A DNA stretch of 64,000 nt from Amycolatopsis sp. FBCC-B4732 (GTDB lineage Bacteria; Actinomycetota; Actinomycetes; Mycobacteriales; Pseudonocardiaceae): assembly GCF_023008405.1 (NCBI RefSeq), contig NZ_CP095376.1, positions 2,442,001 through 2,506,000 of the forward strand. Direction: 5' to 3'. The notes below the pieces were generated by a model that was not told the origin of the DNA, searched no databases, and was given only the letters and a program-made list of their open reading frames with translations. A program made the position numbers and the translations under genes. Below, piece after piece: positions 44,701 through 56,700 of the stretch (position 1 is its first letter; each line of letters begins with the position of its first letter).

Positions 44701-47700
44701 GCGCTCTTCGACGCGGCCACGATCGCCCGGCTGACCGCGAGCCTCGAAGTACTCCTCGAAGGCATCGCCGCCGACCCCGCCCGCGCGGTCGGCGCGCTCC
44801 CGCTGCTCACCGCGGACGACCGCCGGTTCCTGCTCCCGGCCGCGGTGGGCGACCGGCCGGGGGACACCGTCACGGACGTCTTCGACCGCGTCGCGGCGAG
44901 CCGGCCCGAAGCGCCGGCCGTGCGCTGCGGCGACATCCGCTGGGACTACGGCGAACTGCGTGCCCGGGCCGACCGGCTCGCCGGGCGCCTGGCCCGGCTC
45001 GGCGTCCGCCCCGAGGACCGCGTCGGCGTGCTGATGGACCGCTCGGCCGACCTGGTCGTCGCCCTGCTGGCGATCCTCAAGGCCGGCGGCGCCTACCTCC
45101 CGCTGGACCTGCGCGCCCCGGAAGACCGGCTGCGGCTGCTGCTCGACGGGACCGATCTCCTGCTCACCGACGAGCGGTGGCACGGCACCGCGACGACCGT
45201 CCACGACGGACCGACGCTGATCGTGTCCGATGTGGACGAGCCGGCGACCGCTCCCGAGATCGCGATCGACCCCGAGAACCTGGCCTACGTCGAGTACACC
45301 TCCGGGTCGACCGGCCTGCCCAAGGGGGTCGCGGTCCGGCACGCCGACGTCGTGGCGCTGGCCGCCGACCCGCGGTTCGCCGGTGGCGCCCACGAGCGCG
45401 TGCTGGTGCACTCGCCGCTGGCGTTCGACGCGTCCACCTACGAACTCTGGGTGCCGCTGCTGACCGGCGGCACCGTCGTCGTCGCCCCGCCGGGTGACCT
45501 CGACGCCGACGTCGTCCGGACGCTCACCGCGGCCCACGGCGTCACCGCGATGTGGCTCACGGCGGGGCTGTTCCGGCTGTTCGCCGAGGACGCCCCGGAC
45601 TGCTTCACCGGGCTGCGGGAGGTCTGGACCGGCGGGGACGTCGTCCCGCCCGACGCCGTGCGCCGCGTCCTGGCCGCCTGCCCCGGCCTGGCCGTCGTCG
45701 ACGGGTACGGCCCGACCGAGACCACGACGTTCGCGACGTCCTTCCGGATGACCGGCGCGGTACCCGAAACCGTGCCGATCGGCACTCCGCTGGACGGCAT
45801 GCGCGGGTACCTGCTGGACGAGCACCTGCGCCCGGTGCCGCGCGGCGCGCTCGGCGAGCTCTGCATCGCCGGGCCCGGCCTCGCCCGCGGGTACGCCGGC
45901 CGGCCGGGCGCGACCGCCGACCGGTTCGTCGCCTGCCCGTTCGGGAGCCCCGGCGAGCGGATGTACCGCACCGGCGACCGCGCCCGGTGGCGCACCGACG
46001 GGACCCTCGAATTCGCCGGCCGCGCCGACGACCAGGTCAAGATCCGCGGCTTCCGGGTCGAACCGGCCGAGGTGGAACGCGCGCTGGCCGCCGAACCCGC
46101 GGTGGCGCAGGCCGTCGTCGTGGTGCGGGTCACCGGCGGCCGCAAGCGGCTGGTCGGCTACGTCGTGCCGGCCGAAGAGACCACAGTGGACACCGAGGTG
46201 CTGCGCGGTGCGCTGGGACGCACGCTGCCGGACTACCTGGTGCCCTCGGCCATCGTCGTGCTGACCGCATTGCCCTTGAGCGCCAATGGCAAGGTCGATC
46301 GGCGGGCGCTGCCGGAACCGGCGTTCGAGGCCGGTGGCCGCGCGCCCCGCACCGAGCGGGAGGCCGTGCTCGCCGGGATCTGGGCGGAGGTGCTCGGCGT
46401 CGACCGCGTCGGCGTCGACGACAACTTCTTCGCACTCGGCGGCGACTCGATCCTCAGCATCCAGGTCAGCGCCCGCGCCCGGCGGGCCGGGCTCGCGGTG
46501 ACCACCGCCGACCTGTTCCGGCACCAGACGATCGCGGCACTGGCCGCGGTGGTCACCGAGGCCGGGGCGGCCCCGGTGCGCGGGCCGGTGTCCGGCGCCG
46601 TCGTCCCGACCCCGATCCAGCGCTGGTTCTTCGAGACCGCGCTGGTGCCGGAGCGGTTCGACCAGGCGATCGCGGTCGAGCTGACCGAGGACGTCGACGT
46701 GGTGGCGCTCACGGCGGCGATGGCCGCGCTGGCGGAGCACCACGACGCCCTGCGGACCCGGTTCACCCGGGACGACGGCACGTGGCGGCTGCACAACGCC
46801 GGCGCCGGCGAGGGGCGTTCGCTGCTGCGCTGGTCGCTGTCGGGCCGCGTGCTGCACCTGGCCGCCCACCACCTCGTCGTCGACGGGGTCTCGTGGCGGA
46901 TCCTCCTTGAGGACCTCGAAACCGCTTACCGCGGCGAGGACCTCGGGCCGCGCACCACGTCGGTCCAGGAGTGGGCCGCCCGCCTGGCCGCGCACGCCGA
47001 CGCCGGCGGCTTCGACGACGAACTCGGCCACTGGCGGGCCGTACCGGCCGTCGCCCCGCTCCCGGTCGACGGCACCGGGCCCGACAGCGTGGCCCAGGAG
47101 CGCGCGGTCACCGTCCGGCTGTCGGCCGAGGAGACGCGGGCCTTGCTGCGGCAGGTCCCGGACGTCTACCGCACGCAGGTCAACGACGTCCTGCTGACCG
47201 CGCTGGGCCGGGTCCTGCGGGACTGGACCGGCGAGGTGCCGGTGATCGACCTCGAAGGCCACGGCCGCGAAGAGCTGTTCGACGGCGTCGACCTGTCGCG
47301 GACGGTCGGCTGGTTCACCAGCATGTTCCCGGTCGCCCTCGACGTCCCCGAGGACTGGGGCGAGGCGCTGAAGTCGGTGAAGGAGCAGCTGCGCGCGGTT
47401 CCCCGGCGGGGGATCGGCTACGGCGCGCTGCGGTACCTCACCGGTAGCGCCCCGGCCGTCGACCCGCAGGTGAGCTTCAACTACCTCGGCCGGTTCGACC
47501 TCCCCGGCGACTTCTACGCTGGCCCGCCCGGTGACGTCTCGCTGGACGCCGACCTCGCCGACCGCCGCCCGCACCTGCTCGACGTGGTCGGCCAGGCCGA
47601 CGGCGACACCCTCGGGTTCACCTGGCACTACGCGGAAAACGTGCACGACGAGGCCACCGTCGCGCGGCTCGCCGAGAGCTTCCTCGACGCCTTGCGCGCG

Positions 47701-50700
47701 ATCATCCGGCACTGCGCCGAGCCGGGCGCGGGCGGCCGCACGCCGTCGGACTTCCCGCTCGCCGGGCTCGACCAGGCCGGGGTGGACGCGCTGGGCGACG
47801 GCGTCGAGGACGCCTACCCGCTGACCCCGATGCAGGCCGGGATGGTCTTCCACGGCCTGGCCCGCCGCGGCGACCGCAACTACTTCGAACAGATCTCCTT
47901 CACCCTCGACGACGTGTCCGACCCACGGCGGCTCGGCGAAGCGTGGCAGCGGGTCGTCGACCGGACGCCGGTGCTGCGCAGCCGGATCGTCTGGGAGGGC
48001 GTACCTCAGCCACTGCAGATCGTCCAGCGGAGCGCGGAAGTCCCGGTGTCCTACCCGGACTGGTCCACAGTGGACGCGGACGCGGAGCTGCGGCGGCTGC
48101 TGGCCGGCGACCTCGCCGACGGGCTCGACCTGACGCGGGCCCCGCTCATGCGGCTGGTCATCGCGAAGGACTCGGCCACGTCGGTGCGGGTCGTGTGGAC
48201 CTTCCACCACGTGCTGCTCGACGGCTGGAGCGTCTTCGGCGTCCTGTCCGACGTCCTCGCGGTGCTGCGCGGTGCGGAGCCGCCCGCGCGACGGCCGTTC
48301 CGCGACTACGCCACCTGGCTCGCCGCGCAGGACGACGAGCGCGCCGAAGCGCACTGGCGCGCCGAACTCGCCGGCGTGGCGCCGACGCCCCTGCCGGGCG
48401 GCCGGACCGCCACCCGCGCGCACACGGCCAGCTCGACCGGCCGTGTCCCGGTCGAGCTCGACGACGAGGCTTCGGCCGCGGTCCAGGCGTTCGCGCGGCG
48501 GCACCACCTGACGGTCAACACCGTCGTGCAGGGTGCCTGGGCGGCGCTGCTGGCTCGCTACAGCGGCGAGGCCGAGGTGTGCTTCGGCGCCACGGTGTCC
48601 GGCCGCCCGGCCGAACTGCCCGGCGCGGACGACATCGCCGGCCTGTTCATCAACACGCTGCCGGTGCGGGTGCGCCTCGACCGCGACCGCGGGGTCGCGG
48701 ACTGGCTGCGTGACCTGCAGGCGAATCAGGCCGAGGCGCGCCGGTTCGGCCACCTCGGGCTGACCCGGTTGCAGGCCCTCGGCGAAAGCTCCGGGCAGAG
48801 CCTCTTCGACAGCATCGTCGTCTTCGAGAACTACCCCGCCGCCGAGGTGCCCGGGCTGCGGGACGTGCGGGCGGCCGAGCGCACCAACTACCCGCTCGGC
48901 GTCGTCGCCTACCCGGGCCGCCGGCTGTCGCTGGTGCTGAACCACGACCCGGACCTGATCGGCCCCGCGCTCGCCGGGCGGCTGGCGCACCACCTCGCCG
49001 CGCTGGTCCGCGGGTTCGCCGCCGCCCCGCACGAGCCGGTGACCCGGATCCCGATGCTGTCGGCCGCCGAGACCCGGGAGCTGCTGGAAGACCGCAACGC
49101 GACGGCGTGCCCGATCCCGGAAGACACGCTGCCCGAGCTGTTCGCCGCCGCCGTCCGGCGGGACCCCGGCGCGGTCGCGCTGGTCACCGACGACGAGTCC
49201 GTCACCTACGCCGAGCTGGACGCGCGGTCGAACCGCCTGGCCCATCGGCTGCTCGAGCTCGGCGTCCGGCCGGAAGACCGGGTCGCGGTGCTGATGGACC
49301 GCTCGCCCGCCCTCGTCGCCGCGGAGCTGGCGATCGTGAAGGCCGGCGGCGCCTACCTCCCGCTGGACCTGCGGGCCCCGGCCGAGCGGATGCGGCTGCT
49401 GCTGCGCGAGGCCGGCGCGGACGTCCTGGTGGCCGACGAGAAGTGGCTGGCCACGGCCGAAGACGTCCACAGTGGAGTGATCGTCACCGGCTCCGGCGAT
49501 GCCCCGTCGAGCCCGCCGGCCGTCCCGACCCACCGCGACCAGCTCGCGTACGTCATCTACACCTCGGGCTCGACCGGGACGCCCAAGGGCGTGGCCGCGC
49601 GCCACCGCGACGTCGCCGCGCTGGCGGCCGACCGGCGCTTCGCCGCGCACGACCGCGTGCTGCTGCACTCCCAGCAGGCGTTCGACGCCGCCACCTACGA
49701 GCTGTGGGTGCCGCTGCTCAACGGCGGCACGGTCGTGCTCGCCCCGCCCGGCGACCTCGACGTGCACACGCTCGGCCGGGTGCTCACCACGCACGGCGTG
49801 ACCGGCGCGTTCCTCACCACCGGCCTGTTCCGGCTGGTCGCCCAGGAGGCGCCGGAGGTCTTCGCCGGCGTCCGCGAGGTGTGGACCGGCGGGGACGCCG
49901 TGCCCGCGGTCGCCCTGCGCCGCGTCCAGGCGGCCTGCCCGGACACGCTGGTCGCCGACGTCTACGGGCCCACCGAGACCACGACGTTCGCGACCGTGCA
50001 CCCGCTGCCCGGCGAGGTCCCGGACGTCGTGCCGATCGGCGCGCCGCTGGACAACACGCGCGTCTACGTCCTCGACGCCGAGCTCCGGCTCGTCCCGCCG
50101 GGCGCGCCCGGCGAGCTGCACATCGCCGGCGCCGGGCTGGCCCGCGGCTACCTCGGGCGCCCCGGCCTGAGCGCCGAGCGGTTCGTCGCGGACCCGTTCG
50201 GGCCGCCGGGGGAGCGGATGTACCGCACCGGCGACCTCGTGCGCTGGGACGACGAGGGCGCGCTCGAGTTCGTCGGCCGCGTCGACGAGCAGGTCAAGGT
50301 GCGCGGCTTCCGCGTCGAGCCGAGCGAGATCGAAGCCGCGCTGGGCGAGCACCCGGCCGTCGTGCAGGCTGCGGTGCTGGCCCGCGCGGACGGCGGCGTC
50401 AAGCGGCTGGTCGCCTACGTCGTCGGCGAGACCGAGGGCCTGGCCGAGTTCCTCGGCCGGACGCTGCCGGACTACATGGTCCCGGCCGCGTTCGTCCGCC
50501 TCGACCGCTTCCCGGTCAACGTCAACGGCAAGCTCGACCGCCAGGCCCTGCCCGCGCCGGACTTCGGCGGCCACGACCACGTCGCGCCGCGCACCGACCG
50601 GGAACGGGAGCTGACCGCGATCTGGGCCGAGGTGCTCGGCGTCGAACGCGTCGGGGTCACCGACGACTTCTTCGAGCTGGGCGGCGACTCGATCCTCAGC

Positions 50701-53700
50701 ATCCAGGTGGTGTCCCGCGCCCGGCGCGCCGGGCTGGAACTGCTGCCCGGCGACCTGTTCACCCACCGCACCCCGGCCGCGCTCGCGGTGGCCGCCCGCG
50801 CCGCCGAGGAGGTCGCCGACCGCGGCCCGGTCAGCGGCCCGGTCCCGCTCACCCCGATCCAGCGCTGGTTCTTCGCGACCCAGACCGCCGAGCCGGCGCA
50901 CTTCCACCAGTTCGTCCGCCTCGGCCCGGACCAGGTCGACGTCGCCGCGGCCCGCCAGGCCGTCGAGGCGCTGCTGGAGCACCACGACGCCCTGCGGATG
51001 CGGTTCACCGGCGAGCAGCAGGAGAACGGCCCGGTCGGCGCCGAGACCCCGTTGGTGCGCCTCGACGTTTCCGCGAGCGAAGTCCGCCTCGCCGTGCACC
51101 ACCTCGTCGTCGACGGCGTTTCGTGGCGCGTGCTCGCCGAGGACTTCGACCGCGGCTACGCCCAGGCGCTGACCGGCGAGCCGATCGACCTCGGGCCGCG
51201 CACGACGTCGTTCCGCGAGTGGGCCACCCGGCTCACCGAGCACGCGGCGGCCGGCGGGTTCGACGACGAACTCGGCCACTGGCGCGGCCTGACCGGGGAG
51301 ACCTCGGTCCCGGTCGACGGCGCCGGGCCGAACACCGTCGCCTCGATGCGCTCGGTCACCGTCCGGCTCTCCGCCGCGGAGACCGGAGCACTGCTGCGCG
51401 AGGTGCCCGCGGCCTACCGCACGCAGGTCAACGACGTCCTGCTGACCGCGCTCGGCCGGGTGCTGCGCGACTGGACCGGCGGGGTGCCCGTCGTCGACCT
51501 GGAAGGCCACGGCCGCGAGGACGTCTTCGACGGCGTCGACCTGTCGCGCACGGTCGGCTGGTTCACCAGCGTCTTCCCGGTCGCGCTGGACGTCCCCGAC
51601 GACTGGGGCACCGCGCTCAAGTCGGTGAAGGAGCAGCTTCGCGCGGTGCCGCGCCGCGGCGTCGGCTACGGCGCCCTGCGGTACCTGAGCGGGACGGTCC
51701 CGGCGATCGACCCGCAGGTCAGCTTCAACTACCTCGGTCAGTTCGGCTCCGGCCGGCTGGAGTCCGACGAGAGCCCGCGCTCGGCACGGGCGCACCTGCT
51801 CGACGTCGTCGGCCGCGTCGAGAACGGCGAGCTGGAACTGACCTGGTACTACGCCGAAGGCGTGCACCGGGAGTCCACTGTGGAGCGGCTCGCCGCCGGG
51901 ATGGCTTCGGCGCTGGGCGAAATCGTCCGGCACTGCGCGCAGCCGGGTGCCGGCGGCCGGACGCCGTCCGACTTCCCGCTGGTGCGGCTCGACCAGTCCA
52001 CTGTGGACGAGCTGGTCGGGGACGGCCGCGCGGTCGAGGACGTCTACCCGCTCACCCCGATGCAGGGCGGCATGGTCTTCCACGCCCTCGCCCAGCGGCG
52101 CGAGGAGCGCGTCTACTTCCAGCAGGTCGCGTTCGTCCTCGAAGGTGTCAGCGATCCCGGTGCGCTCGCCCGGGCGTGGCAGCGGGTCGTCGACCGGACG
52201 CCGGTGCTGCGCACGCGGATCGTCTGGGAAGGCGTCCCCGAGCCGGTGCAGGTCGTGCAGCGGCAGGTCACCGTCCCGGTCACCCACCTCGACTGGCGGG
52301 GTGCCGAGCACGACCGGGCCTGGCAGGACGTCGTCGCCGCGGACCGCGCCGAAGGCCTCGAGCTCACCGCGAGCCCGCTGCAGCGGCTGACCCTCGTGCG
52401 GCTCTCCGGCACCGAAGTCCGCGTCCTGTGGACCTTCCACCACGTGCTGCTCGACGGCTGGAGCGTCTTCGGTGTGCTGTCGGACGTCTTCGCCGCCTAC
52501 GCCGGTGGCGAGCTGCCCGAGCGGCCGCCGTTCCGCGACTACGTCGGCTGGCTCGCCCGCCAGGACGACGCCGAGGCGGAACGGTACTGGCGCGGCGAAC
52601 TCGGCGACCTCGCCGCGCCCGCCCGGCTGCCGTTCGACCGGGCGCCGGCCCACGCCCACGCGACCCGCTCGTCGCAGTGGCTGCGGGTGCCGGTGGAAAG
52701 CTCGGCCCGGCTGCAGGACGCCGCCCGCCGCGCGGGCCTGACGATGAACACCGTCCTGCAGGGTGCGTGGGCGCTGCTGCTGTCCCGGCTGAGCGGCGAA
52801 CGCGACGTCTGCTTCGGCACCACCGTGTCCGGCCGCCCGGTCGACCTGGCCGGCGCCGACGAGATCACCGGCATCTTCATCAACACCCTGCCGGTGCGGG
52901 TCACCGCCGACCGCGCGCCGGTCGCGGACTGGCTCGCAGCGCTGCAGGCCCGGCAGGTCGAGGCCCGGCGGTTCGGGCACCTGCCGCTGACGAAGCTGCA
53001 GGCGTGGAGCGGGACCACGGGGAGCCTCTTCGACAGCCTCGTCGTCTTCGAGAACTACCCGGTCGACGCGGCCGCGGGCGCGGCACAGGGGCTGCGGCTG
53101 CGCGACGTCGACGCCGCCGAGGCGACCAACTACCCGCTCAGCGTCGTCGCCTCGCCGGGGGAGCGGATCACCCTCGACGTCGGCTACGACCCGGACCTCT
53201 TCGACACCGCGACGGCCGAGCGGATCGCCCGGCAGCTCACCGGCGTCCTCGACGCCTTCGCCGAGGACCTGCGCCGCCCGCTCGACGGCATCGACCTGCT
53301 GACCGCGGCGGATCGCCACCAGGTGCTCGTCGCCTGGAACGACACCGCCCACCCGGTGCCGGACGGCACGCTGGCCGAGCTGTTCGCCGCGCAGGTGGCC
53401 CGGACCCCGGACGCCGTCGCGCTCGCCGGCGACGACGTCGAGATCAGCTACGCGGAGCTGGCCGAACGCGCCGGGCGGCTGGCCCGGCACCTGGCGTCCC
53501 TCGGCGCCGGGCCCGAAACGGTGGTCGGCGTGCTGCTGGACCGCTCGCCGGACCTGGTCGTCGCCGAACTCGCCACCGTCCTGGCCGGGGCGGCGTACCT
53601 GCCGCTCGACACCCGGGCGCCGGCCCCGCGGCTGAAAACGCTGCTGACCGGCGTGCCGATCCTCGTCACCGACGAGAACCGCTCGGCGGCCGCCACCGAA

Positions 53701-56700
53701 GTCCACAGTGGACACTTGGTGGTGCCCGGCGGCCCGCGCGGGGAAGCCTCGCCGCGGCAGGCCGTTCCGGAGAACCTCGCCTACGTCATGTACACCTCGG
53801 GCTCGACGGGCCGGCCGAAGGGCGTGGCCGTGCGCCAGCAGGACGTCGTGGCGCTGGCCTTCGACCGGCGGTTCGCCGCGCACGAGCGGGTGCTGCTGCA
53901 CGCGTCCCCGGCGTTCGACGCCTCGACGTACGAACTCTGGGTGCCGCTGCTGTCCGGCGGCACGGTCGTCGTCGCCCCGCCGGGCGACCTCGACGTCGAG
54001 ACCTACCGGCGGATCATCGCCGAGCACCGCGTGCACGGCGCGTTCTTCACCGCGGGCCTGTTCCGGCTGCTGGCCCAGGAAGCCCCGGACACCTTCCGCG
54101 GGATGCGCGAAGTCTGGGCCGGGGGCGACGCCGTCCCCGCCGCCGCGGTCCGCCGGGTGCGGGAAGCCTGCCCGGAGACCGCCGTCGTCGACGGCTACGG
54201 CCCGACCGAAACGACGACGTTCGCGACGTCGCACCCGATGCCGGGCGCGGTGCCCGAAGCCGTCCCGATCGGGAAGCCGCTGGACAACATGCGGGCCTAC
54301 GTCCTCGACGCGGACCTGCGGCCGGTGCCGCCGGGCGCGCCGGGCGAGCTGCACCTGGCCGGCGCGGGCCTGGCTCGCGGGTACTTCGGCGATCCCGGCC
54401 TGACCGCCGACCGGTTCCGGCCCGACCCGTTCGGGCCGCCGGGGGAGCGGATGTACCGGACCGGCGACCTCGTCCGCTGGAACGCCCGCGGCGAACTGGA
54501 GTACACCGGCCGCGCCGACGAGCAGGTCAAGGTCCGCGGGTTCCGGATCGAACCCGGTGAGATCGAGGCCGCGCTGGCCGCGCACCCGGGCGTCGGCCAG
54601 GCCGCCGTGCTGGCCCGGGAGGACCACGGGATCAAGCGGCTCGTCGCGTACTACACCGGGGAAGCGGACGACCTCGCCGCGTTCCTCGGCCGGACGCTGC
54701 CCGACTACATGGTGCCCGCCGCGTTCGTCCGGCTCGAGCGCTTCCCGTTGACCGTCAACGGGAAGCTCGACCGGCGGGCCCTGCCCGCACCGGAGTTCGG
54801 CGCGGCCGGCGCGCGCACCGCCCTCACCACCGAAGCCGAGCGGACGCTGGCCGCGATCTGGGCCGACGTCCTCGGCACCGGCGACCTCGGCGCCGACGCG
54901 AACTTCTTCGCACTCGGCGGCGACTCGATCCTGAGCATCCAGGTCGTGTCGCGGGCTCGCCGGGCCGGGCTGACCCTGCTGCCGCACGACGTCTTCCGGC
55001 ACCCGACGCTGGCCGCGCTGGCCGCGCACGCCGGCGGTGAAGCCGGACCGCGGGCCGAGCAGGGCCCGGTCACCGGCACGGCCCCGCTCACCCCGATCCA
55101 GCGCTGGTACTTCGCCACCCAGCCGGCCCGGTTCGACCAGCGCGTGGTGCTGGAGTTCGCCGAAGACGTCGACGTGCCCGCGTTGCGCCGGGCGCTCGAC
55201 GCGGTCTGGGCCCACCACGACGCCCTCCGCCTGCGGTTCGAGCAGACCCCGCGCGGGCGCGTCCAGCACGGCGAACCGGTCTGGCCGGCGGGCTTGCTCA
55301 CCGACGACGTCGATTTCGACGCCGGGCACGGGCCGCTGCTGGCCGCGGTGCTCGACGGGCGGCGGCTGCTGCTGGCCGTGCACCACCTCGTCGTCGACGG
55401 TGTGTCGTGGCGGATCCTCCTGGAGGACCTCGAAACCGCCTACCGCGGCGGCGAACCCGGGCCGAAGACGACGTCGTACCTCGACTGGGCCCGGCGGCTG
55501 GCCGGGCACGCCGCGGCCGGCGGCTTCGACGACGAGCTGGGCCACTGGCAGGCGCTCCCGCCGGTGCCGCCGCTGCCCATCGACGGCGACGGGCCGGCCA
55601 CGATCGACGGGACCGCCGAGGTGACCGTCCGGCTCACCGGCGACGAGACGCGCGCGCTGCTGCGGGAAGTTCCCGACGTCTACCGCACGCAGGTCAACGA
55701 CGTCCTGCTGGCCGCGCTGGGCCGCGTGCTGCACGACTGGACCGGCCACGCGCCGGTGATCGACCTCGAAGGCCACGGCCGCGAAGAACTGTTCGACGAC
55801 GTCGATCTTTCGCGGACGGTCGGCTGGTTCACCACGATGTTCCCGATCGCCCTCGACGTCCCCGAAGACTGGGGCGAGGCGCTCAAGGCGGTGAAGGAGC
55901 AGCTGCGCGCGGTGCCGCGGCGGGGGATCGGCTACGGCGCTCTGCGGTACCTGACCGGCACCGCCCCGGACATCGACCCCCTGGTGAGCTTCAACTACCT
56001 CGGCCGTTTCGACGACACCGCGGAAGGCCCGTTCCGGACCGGGGCGCTCGACGCCGACGTCGATCCCGACGCGCCCCGGACCCACGCGCTCGACGTGGTC
56101 GGCCGGGTCACCGGCGGGACGCTGGAGCTGACCTGGTCGCACGCCACCGGCCTGCACCACCGCGAGACGGTCGAGGCGCTGGCCGGCCGGATGCTGGCCG
56201 CGTTGCGGGAGATCATCGCCCACTGCGCCGAGCCGGCCGCCGGCGGCCGCACGCCGTCCGACTTCCCGCTCGCCGCGCTCGACCAGGCAGGAGTGGACGA
56301 GCTGGCCGGCGACGGCCGGGCGGTCGAGGACGTCTACCCGCTCACCCCGATGCAGGGCGGGATGGTCTTCCACGGCCTTTCCCAGACCGAGCAAGGCATG
56401 TACGTCGAGCAGGCGACGTTCGTGCTCGACGGCGTCACCGACCCGGACCGGCTCGCCGAGGCGTGGCAGCGGGTCGTCGACCGCACCCCGGTCCTGCGCA
56501 CGGCCTTCGTCTGGGCCGGCGTCGAGGAGCCGCTGCAGATCGTGCGGAACGGGGTGCGGCTGCCGGTCCGCCGGCTCGACTGGACCGGCCTCGACGCGGC
56601 CGCGGAACTGCCGCGGCTGCTCGCCGAGGACCGCGCACGGGGGCTCGACCTCGCCGTCGCGCCGCTGATGCGGGTCACGCTCGCCCGGGTGTCGGCGACG